From Flabesymbios commensalis (lineage: Eukaryota > Annelida > Polychaeta > Terebellida > Flabelligeridae), in assembly GCA_964017125.1 (NCBI GenBank), contig OZ024912.1:78946769-79010768 (forward strand): a stretch of 64,000 bases of DNA. The letters run 5' to 3'. Below, piece by piece: positions 11,041 to 23,365 of the stretch (positions are counted from its first letter, which is position 1; every line of letters starts with the position of its first letter). The position numbers and the translations under genes are program-made. The notes below the pieces were generated by a model. The model was given only the letters and a program-made list of their open reading frames with translations, searched no databases and was not told where the DNA came from.

Positions 11041-11748
11041 TGACCGGGTGCGGCGTTGTGTTAAGGATTATGTTCTCCGTAATTCAAATACATACCTCTC
11101 ACGGCATAATTAAATCAGAGATTATATGAGGAGTTAGCAGGCGAAATAGCAACCTATCTAAGCGCCACGGAAGAGAAAAATGCGATTTACGAAAATGTAA
11201 TTCATTTGCAAAAAAATCCGTAGAATTGCCTAATAAAAAAAATCCGCCCGTATCATTTAAAAACATGACAAAATCCTTACGATACGGAAAATCCATAGAA
11301 TGGGAAATCCTTCAAAACATGATGTAAACATGGATATTGAGACAACAGGAGGAACGTGGATGAACGCGAAGACAATAACTTACACCAATGCCTTCTATAA
11401 TAGAGACGTCATTACGATCACTGATATCATTGATGAAAAAGTGGAGCCCAAGTATTATATTATACTCCTTTATTTAAAGAACAACTAAATGACGGCGGTG
11501 ATTAGCTGATCTTGTCAAGTGACAGACTTTTATTGATCGGTAGTAGAATATTGTTCTTGGTCCAAAAGTGGATGATAGCATGCAACTATTCCATGACCAT
11601 GCTTCAACTGCATTCCAATAAATGATTACTAAAATGTTAAACTTGGAAAAAAATACAAAAAAAAAATATTATGTTTTAATTCTATAATTCTATGAATGTT
11701 AGGTGGCTTTTGCCGTTCACCCTACCGACGAGCCACCCCGCATCCCCA
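11041..11748. other. Spacer; short open frame at 11300-11488 of unknown nature
   Basis: A 62-codon frame (MGNPSKHDVNMDIETTGG at its start) is not recognised and has no supporting splice or codon signal. The rest shows nothing. Confidence 0.3.
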
Positions 11749-11751
11749 CAC

Positions 11752-11769
11752 TGGTGACCCCTGACGTTT
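11752..11769 (+). other. Possible primer-binding site of an old Gypsy-type element
   Basis: TGGTGACCCCTGACGT resembles the tRNA-Trp-complementary primer site (TGGTGACCCCGACGTG) used by CsRn1-type Gypsy elements. It lies 1.5 kb before the gag fossil at 13.2 kb, and no matching terminal repeat pair was found, so a link between the two is only a guess. Confidence 0.35.
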
Positions 11770-13200
11770 GATCGTGATCGCAACAGCGTTTTCAGCAAGC
11801 ATCAAGATGAAAATCGCTGTTTTCAAGGATAGTTTTTGTTAAAATATTAAGGGATTTTTCGAAAAAAATCATGAGCATTTTTTTCGCAAAGGTACGTGAA
11901 AATTGTAGGTCACACTAATATGCCAGTTCAAACTAGCTAGAAAGAGTTATCAGAGGAGAAGTACGTTTTTTTACGTCCAAATTTTTTTTTCTCATTTATC
12001 CTTTTAAAGTACGAGTTCTTAAAATACTTTCATCCTATTAATGCCACTGTAGGCGAGTAGGAAGTGGGTATTTTTGAAAACTCCATTTTTTATCGTTGAT
12101 CGCCATAATTGGGTGACTCGATTTTAAAGTCCATAGACGAAGTCTCGTCAGTTTTCGATTTTTCAGCAAAAAATCGACCAAAAAATTATCGAAAAATATC
12201 GCTTCGACTCAGATAACCTTTAATAGGATTAGGGCCTAATAAAATTGTTTGCCTCAAAATGAATGTGAATAAACGGTCCTAGTTGGTCTGTAAAATATAT
12301 TTCAAGGACAGTAGGTCAATATTTTATCAGTATAACAATATGTTATTTCAGAGAATGCTGATTGTCATAAATGCATTTGGTAAGTGAGCGCCATATTGGA
12401 CGCTGGTTCCCCTAGTTTAGCTACTCGCCCGCCGTGGGCGAACACGGGTCCCGCCATAACCGGCATGCACCTGGACAGTGGACCTGTGTCGCCTCATCAC
12501 ATTAGCATAAATTAGGCCGCCATTTTGATTTCGTGAAGCAGACTATTCACGTGTCAAGATTATACACGGTCTAGTCTCAAATATTTTTTTTTGCATACAT
12601 ACAAATTTTCTTTTTCAAAACTATTAAACAAAGAAATATAATAAGCAGTTTCGGAAAGGAAATTATAGCACAAGTTGTGCGAGATTTTGATAAAGTCATA
12701 GCATAATTTCTTCACGTGGAAACGCCCCCTGGTGTTCGGCGTCGTTCTAGCCTACTCTTATTTTCAATATTTGCATGTGTTTTTCGACTTGTGTGAAATT
12801 TTTTTTTTGTCACCCAGGTAGATTTACTATATACTATTATCATAGCTTAGCATAGCATGTAGTAATTATTTCTGGCATTTTATGTACAATTTTGACCTAC
12901 AGTTTTCACAAAACAATTATATATGTGTGTGATTAAGTGAAAAGAAATTATGTGCAATCTCAGTGACGAATATTCAAACATATCAGCAACCCCTGTATTT
13001 CGCAACATGCGACATAGCATGGACAATTTCTACAGCCTATATTTCTAAAGATTCAACATATACAGACATTTTTAATAAGGTCTAGACGGCAGTGTACAGC
13101 AAACCCGCGCACGACACGTCACAAAATAGTTGGTATGTGTTAATATGACATACCATTTTAACACCGTTTGATATAGTACTTAGAGCCAATAGGCCCGCAA
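11770..13200. other. Spacer without recognised gene
   Basis: AT-rich sequence with a GC-richer patch near 12410-12490. It may hold the decayed 5' part of the Gypsy fossil that follows, but I could not match it to the 3' end. Confidence 0.3.
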
Positions 13201-13239
13201 TCTCAAACGTTTCACTAGTTAAATAATTTTACAAACATT

Positions 13240-16200
13240 TCACAATGTCTACACCACACGACAGTGAAGGTTTCATGTCTACGCCTTTGGAAGGTCAGGG
13301 TGTTCGCCGAAAAGATAATTACTACCCGGACAGCGAGGAGAACGAAGTTCGCTTCCGCGAGGCTGACGATGAGTACCAACGACTCAAAGAGGATTTTGCT
13401 CGAATTGCTCGAAATCGACGAACAAGACATCACTCTAGGAGCAATTCTTCTAAGAGTCCTTCACCACGCAGAAGACAGCCTCCGAGACGTTCAGCAAATT
13501 ACCTAAGTTCAAGATAGCATTTTACGCTACGGATGTTGAGCTTTGGTTCAATCAGATCGAAACACAGTTCGATCTTCATCAGATCCATGACGATGACGAG
13601 CTGACAGTCTGACATGCGCAGCACTCTCAGGCGAGGTCGCCTCCGACGTGAGGGACGTTCTACTTCACCCTTTTAGGTCGCATAAATATGAAAGCTTGAA
13701 AACCATTTTGATTGAGCGACGAGGTTTGACAACACCCGAACGAGTCAACAAAGTGATTTCCGGAGAAAGGATGGGCTCGGACATTCCCTCACGATTCTTA
13801 AGGCGCCTACAGAAGACGGCAGGCTTTGGAACTAAAGCAGTTGTTGGAAAGGCGGTCATAAGCCAAGCATTCATTCGGCAGATGCCAACTTCAATCCGTG
13901 CTCATTTGGCCACACAACCAGATAGCGCTACACTGGAGAGTTTGGCCATGTTGGCCAACAGGGCCCTTGCTTCTGAAGCGGATGCTGAAGAGAGTAAGCC
14001 GGGGGTTGCGGAGATAAAGGTCGACGAAACCACTAAACTAGTGGGATTGCTTGAGGACTTATCAAAGAAACTCAAAAAATTAGTGACCGCGACTGCAGCC
14101 GAGAAGAAGAGAAATCAAGAACGTGGACGTGTAAATAATCACTATGCACCTAGGCCCACATTTATTCCAAATGCACAGGCCACAGAGTTTGTTCCTAACA
14201 AACCTGGTAGCTTTAATAATGCACAGCAAAATGCCCGCCCATTCGTACCGCCGCAGAACGTACAGCAAAATAATGCAGCGAACGTAATAGATACGGCTAA
14301 TGCACCTGTCTGCTATTTTCACCAGACTTTCGGTGACAAGGCACACACGTGCAGAAGCCCCTGCGCATTTTCTTTAAACTGCTAAGCCAGAGCAAGGTAG
14401 CGACTCTTGCATCTGGCGGTATAACTGAGACGCGACATGACTCCGCGGAAGCTACTTTTTCCCAGTTATTTCACTCTAAGATATTGTACGTCGCAGACAA
14501 AAATCATAAATGCAAATACTTGATTGACACGGGTGCAGCTGTCAGCGTTTTGCCAAAATCTTGCGCTAACAGGATTTCAGACGCAGACTGCCTTCCCCTG
14601 GTGGCCGCTAATAACACTACTATCAATACCTACGGCAACAGTAAACGCGTCGTCGACGTCGGCTTTAAACGCGAATATCCGTGGACATTTATAGTAGCGG
14701 ACGTGAAACAACCCATCAATGGGGCCGACTTTTTGATTCATTACAATTTGCTAGTGGACTTGAGAACAGGTTTAGCTATTCCCGCTTCACTGTCGTCAAT
14801 CAGACCACTGTCGTTGAACAGAGTAGACACTGTTCAGAATGAGTATACTAAACTTCTAGGTCAGTTGAACTGACTCGCCCTACGACAAAGGGTGAGACCG
14901 TTAAACACGGTATAACGCACAAAATTTTTTTGTAAACACTGATCATAAACCTTTGACATTTGTAATGTCATCTGTCACCGAGCGTGCGTCCCTACGCCAA
15001 ACACGACATTTAGCTTTCATAGCTGAATTTACTACCGACATTAGATACGTTAAAGGTGAGACAAATTTCGTGGCCGATGCGCTGTCACGACCATCAGTGT
15101 CGTGATAGACGATGGACCAGTGATAAATTATAAGGAGTTAAGTATCGATCAAGCTAAGGATGCGGAATTCACGAGATTGAGACACTCGACTACATCCACT
15201 ATGAATTTCGAATTACTTAAATCATTCGATAATCAACTGATCTGGTGTGATGTGTCCACGGGACATAACCGGCCGTACATTACCGCAAAATTTCGCAGAA
15301 AACTTACATGGTTTAGGCCACCCATCTCATAGAGCTACAAAACCTTTGATTAACACACGATATGTTTGGCATGGCATGAATATTGACATTGCTAGATGGT
15401 GTCGTTCCTGTAAAGGTTGTCAGACCGCCAAAGTTTCACGTCACAACACACCAGTTTTCGGAAAGTTCACTGAACCTACCGAGTGATTTGATCATGTCCA
15501 CATCGATATAGTCGGACCTTTACCCTACGCTCATGGCTTTAGATATCTACTGACTTGTGTCGATTGTTTTACACGTTGGCCGGAAGCCATACCTATTGTA
15601 GATATTTGGGCCGAAACGGTCGCCGATGCCTTCTTCAGCGGGTGGATAGCACGTTACGGTACTCCCGCCATTATCACCACAGATAGGGGCGCTCAGTTCG
15701 AGTCCAAAATGTGGGATAATTTATGTAACCAATTCGTGATAATACGAATCGTACCACGAGTTATCACCCTCAGTCGAATGGCATGGTCGAACGTTTCCAC
15801 TGCCAGTTGAAAGCCGCCATTATGGCGCACGAATCACCGAACCCGTGGACTATTACTCTACCCGCTGTACTTTTAGGAGTTCGTTCCGCAGTCAAGGAGA
15901 GACTAGGCAGGTCGGCTGCCGAGATGATATACACGGGACAACACTTAGACACCCAGGAGAGTTTACGCAACAGTACACCGTCGACGCTAACACAGATTTG
16001 AAGAATTACTCAGACAAGCTACGCATAGCCATGTCGCGTCTCCGTCTATGTCCGCCACGTGACACACAACAGACCAACATTTTCCAAGGAAATAGAAACA
16101 TGCACACATGTATTCTTGCGACGAATCGCAATTGCGCCGCCTCTGACCACCCCTTACGATGGCCCATATAAGGTTGTCGCGAGGAGTGGCAGAGTCATAA

Positions 16201-17530
16201 AAATCCTGATGAAAGGCAAGGTAGAAACGGTCTCATTAGACAGAGTTAAACCCGCACATTTAAAGTGCGAGCCTACGACAGGTCCGAAAACACAGCGTAC
16301 TACGCCAAACAAAAAACAGAGCTTGAAGATTACCAGGATCGCTAGTGGGAATCAACAGGACCCATCTAGACCTAGTAGTGCGAACACTCAGACGTCAAAC
16401 AGGACGAGTGTTAAAAAGTCAACGGCAGTCAGAAGCAGTACCAAATTGGCCACTGTCCCACAGCAACCAGATGATAAAGTTAAATTGCCTAACAAAGGCA
16501 AAGCTTATGTAGCGCCACATTCACGAGCCACTGCCGTATCCCGCGCTAACGGCAACGACGGCAGTTTGCGAACGTACTCACGCATACCTTTACATCTACG
16601 GGGTGAAACCCCTGGTGCAGCTGACGCCATAATTGACTCAAATACAAGAAATCGTTCGAATATCGTTAATCGCGACAAAATTTGATGGACGCAAACTTGA
16701 GAAAAACTAGAGTCGGACGAACAATCCAGACTCCTGCCCGGTTCGTGCAGATGGTCCACGCCATAGTGGCGCCTAGCGACATCTATGGCGGGACCAACCG
16801 CACGTACCGTAATTATAATCATTTTAATTTGTAATTGAATGCGCCAGGCCTGGCAACATTGTTTAGAATATGTAAATCGCAATTACATTATTGAGCAAAA
16901 TATTTGCTAAATTATAATGGAAATATTAATTAAATGAATCAGTTGGTCGCAGCAAAGCAGCATATGTAATTTATCAGACAATTGGTGTTACAAGGATCGG
17001 ACAATCGGTGTTACGAGGATAGGACAATTGGTGTTACGAGGATGGGACAATATTTTAATTACTGATGCTGCGACGACAACCACCCACGCTGTATTAACAA
17101 CAACCACCCACGCTGTATTTTTTCACACCTGATTAGTTATAAGAGGTTACGTTATATACAACCCCCGCTGCTTTCACGACGCAGTCTCCTACACGTTAGT
17201 TGGGTTCCTACGTTGTCACTAACCCGGGGGTATATAGGATCCCTGCTTCGCTCGATTACTGTGACAGTCGTCTCTGATCTCCCCGAACGCGGGGGGACAG
17301 GAGATGACTGCCTCGTTTTGGTACTTGAGTACCGTGTGCATAAAACCGAATCCCATGCGGTTGTAGCGTTTTTCCGGCACTTGTGATATAGCTCTTGGCG
17401 ACTGCGGACGTGCCGCAGGTCGTCTGCCCGGAGTTTGACTGAGACGTGTCATGAGTTGGGTTGTGCTTTGCTGATGTTCGATGTCTAGACCAATAAACAT
17501 AATGATCTGAAGAGAAGTTTTGTGAAGTCA
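13240..17530 (+). mobile_element. Broken CsRn1-type Gypsy LTR retrotransposon (fossil)
   Basis: Parts seen in order: gag (about 13.2-14.4 kb) with the LFDLHQI-type capsid region and a CYFHQTFGDKAHTC knuckle, the unusual CHCC spacing that marks the CsRn1 group; an aspartic protease with IDTGAAVSVLP (about 14.5 kb); a short end-of-RNase-H piece with FVADALSRP (about 15.1 kb); an integrase with zinc finger (GHPSHRATK, CRSCKGCQ) and a core containing HIDIVGPLP and TTDRGAQFES (15.3-16.2 kb); and a basic C-terminal tail to about 16.7 kb. No reverse transcriptase is recognisable. A candidate 3' terminal region follows. The element is clearly dead, with several breaks, and probably old. A 5' terminal repeat was not found. 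Confidence 0.85.
16985..17530 (+). repeat. Candidate 3' LTR of the Gypsy fossil
   Basis: It starts with three tandem copies of GGTGTTACGAGGATNGGACAA. It then has a doubled ACAACCACCCACGCTGTATT, a TATA-like GGGTATATAGG (about 17228) and AATAAA (about 17492), the order expected of an LTR with promoter and poly(A) signal. There is no second copy to confirm it. Confidence 0.45.
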
Positions 17531-17564
17531 ATCGGAACCGTCGACCTGACGGGGAAAGATGAGC

Positions 17565-17885
17565 ACCACTTACTAGGATGGTTAGAATGGTTCATGAATA
17601 GTTCATGCCACAAAGAGACATTCACATGAACTGCTCGTGAACTGTTCATGTGAATGTGATGTCTGCGTGACTTCAACTATTCATGAACCATTACAGAAAA
17701 TATTGTTCATGAAATAATCATGAACTGTCCTGACCATTTAATGTTCACGGATATTTTTTGAACTGTCCGTGAGCTCTTTTGTGAACTGTTCATTATATAT
17801 TCATGTAAGTGTTTTTAAATGTGCATGGATATTTCATGAACAATTCATGAAAATCTGGCATTGAATGATTCGTGAGCATATCATT
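17565..17885. repeat. Cluster of TTCATGAA / TGAACTGTTCATG palindromes
   Basis: At least ten words of the form GTTCATGAA, TGAACTGTTCATG or their point variants fall within 320 bp on both strands. Adjacent words are complementary, so the region can fold on itself. Spacing is irregular, so it is not a simple tandem repeat. Confidence 0.7.
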
Positions 17886-19810
17886 TAAATATAAAAAAAA
17901 CACTTGCCCCGAGTAGCTTGGCACTTGTCTAAATAATGATCTTTTGTATGAGGGATCATATATCTAATATAAATGAAGCAGACCTTGCCCCCGAAGACAA
18001 ATAGATTGTAGTTCTAAGGCGTAAAACACACATTAAAACATATTTAGATCATACTAGTCCACCCGATATGAAAAAATACACTTTAAAATACGGGCTAATG
18101 CTTTCCAAAATATACTTGCCAAAACCTCCACTCCCATTGGCAACTGGACGAGTGTTAAAGGCAAACATTTGAGATACCACAAAAAAGTAGGTATAGTCTC
18201 TATTGACGTTCACGGGTTGACGAATTTCCATTCAAAAAGGCTTGAATAAAATCGTTTTTATACATAAAATATATCGTAGACCTTTTTGATATTTTGACAG
18301 TTAATTGGTAACATTTTGAACTGTAAATAGTAATGAGGCTTCACCCAAAACCTGAAATCCCGACATACATCGGGTGCCCTTGTGGCGCGTCACATATTAT
18401 GGTAGACTTAGATACATCTGGTTTATAAGCCGAAGAATCTCGTGTTCTTACACGGCCGAATTAGGGTTAGAAATAATTCATACCATTACAGTTGAGAGTC
18501 TCGGTTCAAGCTATAAAAAGTCAATCCAGTGATTTAGATGTTAATTTATGAGATGTCTTCATCACAGTTGAAATGAGTATTTACAACAAACATAATTATG
18601 TCTTTTAAATGTATACAGAGGTTTGCGATAAAAATGGTTGTTGAACGTTTAGTTATAATAGGGTGCATTTACAAGGGTGTAAGAAACAAACCATGTTCCA
18701 CACATAGATGATGATGTAGCTCTGATCAACCCAATCTCTGTGGTGAGAATGTTAAGCGTCATGTGTCTTAGTGATTGATTTATTAATTACTTGATTGATT
18801 TATTCAGTTATTGATTGATGTAACACATGCATGCTTTTTTTTCTTTCTATTTACAATATCTTTTTTCATTCATCTTTCCAATGGCCATTCATTGCCATTT
18901 CGGATTTGACTTATGTATGATGCCAGAAAATACATTGTAAATGATATAAATATTCCCTGTGTGCATTTATTCGGTATCCGGAGTAGATATTCATTTATTT
19001 TAGTCACCATCATTGATTTGATTCATAAATGACATTGAAACTTAAAAATACATTTCTATTCAGTTAAAGGATCATACTCAGGCAAATGGCATATTTCGTT
19101 TTAGCTGTGCTATATCTTTTGGAGTGCTTGATTGAGTGAAAGCAACATTCCGATAGATAATATTACAACTTTTAAAAACATCCGTTGGCAACGTAACCAG
19201 GTCTCGAAAAAGACGAATTATAAAAAAATGTCGGTCATTACATTTTTGTTTGTTAGATCCACCTATTTTTTAATGCCGTCACCATGTTTGACAGGAAAAT
19301 GTTATCGAGTCAATGATTTGATTATTTTCTTCTAAAGATAGTTTTTGTTTATAATTTATTAGCCGTAATCTATGACAAAAAGTTCTTAACCCGTATTAGG
19401 ATAAGTGTGTATCAGATGTCTCAGATGTATCACATCGTCAAAGACGTTGCTAGCTTAATCACATTGTCATCGGAAAAGCACAACTTAACGGTGAAGCGTC
19501 GACACTTTTAAACTCGGCTACTTGACATGATTTACATCTGTGCGGGACATCGTGAACATCGCCAAAATACACAGGTAATATTCATGAGATGCTCGTGGCT
19601 GGTGTACTGACAAAAAGGAAGGGATTTTACTCAGTATTGATCTTTTCAAAGAAAAAAAAATCACCATCGGACCCTTCATCTAGACCCTCAGCGGCTTAGT
19701 TAGTCAAAGCCATTATAATAAAGCGATGGTTGTTATCAATTGCATGAACGTTCCGATATACACACTTATCGGGTACATATATCTCTTTCAAATGGAGGGT
19801 GGAGAAAGAT
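17886..19810. other. Spacer without recognised gene
   Basis: AT-rich sequence with only a TTGATTGATT simple patch near 18770-18815. No repeat partner was found in the window. Confidence 0.35.
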
Positions 19811-19816
19811 AATATA

Positions 19817-19853
19817 GATTTGCGATGATATGAGGCCTATATCATCGTAAATC
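19817..19853. repeat. 15-bp inverted repeat around GAGGCCT
   Basis: GATTTGCGATGATAT and ATATCATCGTAAATC are complementary with one mismatch across a 7-base loop. It directly precedes a longer hairpin. Confidence 0.8.
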
Positions 19854-19859
19854 TAGTTA

Positions 19860-19922
19860 CAAAGTTTAAAATTGTGTTATATAGGCTTATAATAAGCCTA
19901 TATAACACAATTTTAAACTTTG
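19860..19922. repeat. Perfect 31-bp inverted repeat with 1-base spacer
   Basis: The arm CAAAGTTTAAAATTGTGTTA continues through TATAGGCTTAT, and its exact complement follows after a single A at 19891. Such a near-perfect palindrome is unusual because it is unstable in replication. It may be a young MITE core or the product of a recent inverted duplication. Confidence 0.9.
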
Positions 19923-20179
19923 GAACTTTTTACCCTAGGTATGGGCCTTAAAAATTCATGATGGTGCTGGTGAAAATTGATAATTGGCGTATTCAGATTA
20001 GACTCAAATGATGTTTTTTCTGGTAGTACCCCTTCCAATATTGATATTAATAGGTCTGAAACGGTTGACCATGCCAAATTATGTGTTGTATCATTTATGC
20101 GACGATAATTGATCTACAAGCGACCTCTCAGGCTAAGTTCTAAGAAAACCTGCTTAAAGGAATCATATGTTCGAAGTTA

Positions 20180-21145
20180 TGTAAGTAAGTAAGTAAAATA
20201 TTTGCTTTACTTCACTTTTCGGCCAGTATGGCCATTTAAGTGAAAATTCCAGGTATTACAATATCCCATATTGTATAGTTAAAGTAGTAAAGGAAAGACA
20301 AAGCTAATAAAAGCATGTTTGTACTAAAATATTCAGTTTAAAGTGTTTGATATGATAAGATGACGATGCTCCTGGCACCTATATGTAACGAGTCTGATGA
20401 CATGTTGAAGCGCCTGCACTACAACACAGTTTATTGGGTATAAAAATATCAGTATAAATAATGTAAAATATGAAGTGAATTTAAAATGAACGACTTTTCA
20501 AGTCACTATATCTCCATGAAATTGGAGTGATTGTGTAAAAACTACAAGTCTAAGTCAAAACAGTGTCATTGTCAAAACAAATATATAATATATACTATAA
20601 TACTATATACTATAATCAAAAAAATAAACCCATTTAGACATAAATATGAATGACATAAACAATGAACAGAGAAACCATTAAGTAAGTAAGTAAATGTCTT
20701 CTTTACTTCACTTTTCGGCCAGTATGACCAGAGAAATCATGAAACCACAAAAAATTCTCAAAAATTTAAGACTTACAGTGCCCCCACAGTTGGTAATAAG
20801 GTCCGTGATATTGGAGGACATCACAGAGCGATCACAAACCGTGAGGACACCGTAAGTCACCACAGGCTAATTGTACGGCAATGGCTTCTCTATGACATGC
20901 TGCATTATCCGCCAGGATGCCACAGAGAAACCTTTAAAACAATAAAGTGAAAAAATAATTATATGGCAATGGTTTCTTTCGGACATCCCGTCCATCGCCA
21001 GGATGCCAAAGAGAAACCACTGCAAACACAACAACCAAATCATAGAGGAATTATGATGCCCCCACAGCTGGGGATCGGGTCTGTCATCGAGAACTAGCAC
21101 GACAGAGCGATCATAATCCGTGAGAGCACTGTAAGGCACCACAAG
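20180..21145 (-). mobile_element. Decayed LINE/SINE 3' ends with AAGT tails
   Basis: Two blocks of AAGTAAGTAAGTAAA followed by CTTTACTTCACTTTTCGGCC and AGTATG occur at 20184 and 20680. On the minus strand these read as elements ending in a TTAC microsatellite. Behind the second lie two copies of a module: TGCCCCCACAG to CACCACA (20777 and 21053) and GGCAATGG to AGAGAAACC (20877 and 20962). It is non-coding as far as I can read. Confidence 0.5.
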
Positions 21146-21480
21146 TACAATGAAAAAATATATAAAATATATAAATATGAATATATTGAGAATATACAAA
21201 GAATTTGAGCTAAAAACTATTCGAAAATAAACATGACAACCTCAGTACCACCGGAAAGCAAACACAAAAAACTTCACGTCAAAAAAATAGAAAAACCTGG
21301 TTTGATGAAAGGTTTGGGTGTGCTTGGCCTTCTAAGAAGTTGCCCAGGGGGGACCATGCGGAGGTGACACCCTTTCCCCCCTCGAAGTTATGACTTATGA
21401 TAAGAATACGTGGTGGTAATATTAGACGTCATCTTCGCTTTTTTACTTTTTATCTATCGTATTGTTAAATACACATCACC
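21146..21480. other. Spacer without recognised gene
   Basis: No coding or repeat signal was recognised. Confidence 0.3.
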
Positions 21481-21489
21481 AATTTCTTA

Positions 21490-21882
21490 ATCCCCGAAAA
21501 CCATATGTTAGAAACTAAAATCACATCTGTAGGAGCATATGTCTAATTAGTTCTGAAGCTATGAACCACCATGGGCTGTATCTGGCGGCCATCTTTGGGC
21601 CCATCTTGGATTGGGACTTTTTTAAATCTTAGTGTTATATACGCTCCATAAATCAATTATTTGACCCTGAAAACCATATGTTGGACACCAAAATAACATC
21701 TCTATGTCCAATAGTTCTGATGTTCTGACCCAGTATATCGCTTCGCGGCCATTTTGGTCGCAATCTTGGATTTGAAAACCATATGTTGGACACCAAAATC
21801 ACATATCTATGTCTAATAGTTCTGATGTTCTGACCCAGTATATCCCTTGGCGGCCATTTTGGTCGCAATCTTGGATTTTTAA
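21490..21882 (+). repeat. 105-bp tandem repeat related to the TIR of the 60-64 kb element
   Basis: Units start at 21669 and 21774 with GAAAACCATATGTTGGACAC and each contains GACACCAAAAT, ATAGTTCTGATGTTCTGACC, GGCGGCCATTTTGGT and TCTTGGATTT. A more diverged unit precedes them at about 21495. The same sequence order (ACACCAAAAT, GTCTCTAAGTC, GGCGGCCATCTTGGATTTT) is found on the minus strand at 59950-60060 in the inverted repeat of the nuclease-bearing element, so these are probably tandem-amplified terminal pieces of that family. Confidence 0.7.
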
Positions 21883-22039
21883 AAGCCAAGTCGACGGATT
21901 ATTACTCTAGATGGTCTAACGATTGTGCAAAAAACCCATCGAGAAATGATTGTTACCAGATATTGAAGGTTTGAGATAAAAACGGCCTCCTTCCATCGGA
22001 CTATATATATGAATGAACATAATTCAATGATAAATGACC

Positions 22040-22370
22040 TTGACCTTGACCGTAACTTGTTATACTTTCCCATCATATTTGAATTTCTCTTACCCCAAAA
22101 CCCTAAAAACGATATATTATATGACAGCTTGTGCCACTTATTAGTTACCTAATACGTGTATATAATTTACAAATAAAAATATGTTTTTGCCAGTAGCATC
22201 TAACCTTGACCTTAAAATAAAAAATTACATATTATTTAGATTCCTTATACCTTAAAACCCTAAAAAAGAGGTTTTATATAGCAATTTGTGCCACTTATTA
22301 ACTAAGTTAGCAAACTGCCCCATGTATATGGCGGTCATTTTGGACGCAATCTTGAATAGAGCCTACCGAG
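22040..22370. repeat. Weak duplicated block (AAAACCCTAAAAA / TGTGCCACTTATTA)
   Basis: ACCCCAAAACCCTAAAAA and TTGTGCCACTTATTAG near 22090-22145 recur at about 22253-22300. It ends with GGCGGTCATTTTGGACGCAA, a diverged copy of the word in the preceding array. Confidence 0.5.
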
Positions 22371-22497
22371 TTTTGCCCTACGGTACTTCATGGGTACTGA
22401 TCTGCTTCTCAAAGTAAGCCATCTGAGGAGTCAAAATCAACCAAAAACCTCATTGGGGTCTTTCTTGCAAGGTTGGGCTAATTTAGGCCCCTATGCT

Positions 22498-23365
22498 ATT
22501 CTGCGTCCAGACTATTTCGCAATTTCGTTGTTCTGTAATTTTACAGTTTCGTACTTTCGCACTTCCGTTGTTTCGTACTTTCATTGTTTCGCAGTTTTGT
22601 ACTTTCGCAGTTTTGTACTTTCGTTCTTTCACATTTTCGTACTTTCGCAGTTTCGTAATTTCATTGTTTCATACTTTCGCAGTTTCGTACTTTCGTTGTT
22701 TCGTACTTTCGTTCGCTGTTTCGTAATTTCGTTATTTCGTAGTTTGGTACTTTCCTTGTTTCGTACTTTCTTTATTTCATTGTGATAGACGGCAGCGTTA
22801 GCCTCTTCACCAAGGCTCCGGCGTGAAAGAGGACAGCGCTATTCACTTCACCCGACCTCCAGAGTGATGGACAGCAGTCTTAACCTCTTCACCAGGGCTC
22901 TGGCGTGATAGACGGCAGCGTTAACCTCTTCACCAGGGCTCCGGCGTGACGGACAGCAGCGTTAACCATCACATCAGAGTTTGAAACAACGAAAGTACGA
23001 CACAACGATATTTTGAAACAAAATAATTACGAAATAATGGAAGTAGAAAGAACTAAAGTGCGAAACAACGAAATTTCGAAACAACGGAAGAGCGAGATTG
23101 CGAAACAACGAATGGGCGAACCAACATAACTGCAAAACAAAGAAAGAGCGAGATTGCGAAACAACGAGACGGCGAAAGAGCGAAAGGGCCATGCAAGACT
23201 ATGGAAGGGCGAGACGAAACTGCGAAAGGGCGATGCGAAACAAACGAATGGGCGGAAGTCCGAGACTACGAAACAACGAAAGGGCGATGCGAAACAACGA
23301 AAGGACCATCCGAAAGAATGAGATTTTAAACAGCGAAACAGCGAAAGTGCGAGATGGCCCTATTC
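22498..23365. mobile_element. Fold-back-like element: inverted arms of TTTCGTACTTTCG words
   Basis: The left arm (about 22498-22785) consists of iterated TTTCGTACTTTCGCAG and TTTCGTTGTTTCG words. The right arm (about 22978-23365) consists of the complementary CGAAACAACGAAAG and GAGATTGCGAAAC words. Between them lie three to four 42-bp repeats (GACGGCAGCGTTAACCTC, CACCAGGGCTCCGGCGTGA). Long inverted arms made of short degenerate tandem words match the architecture of Foldback (FB) elements of flies. No transposase frame is present. The open frames in it are word shadows (FRTF, RNNERAM). Confidence 0.7.

Noticed and set aside
13215-13433. Minus-strand frame over the gag start
   Set aside because: Shadow of the gag reading frame.
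22390-22785. 131-codon frame rich in Phe, Arg and Ser
   Set aside because: Word shadow of the TTTCG repeats in the fold-back arm.
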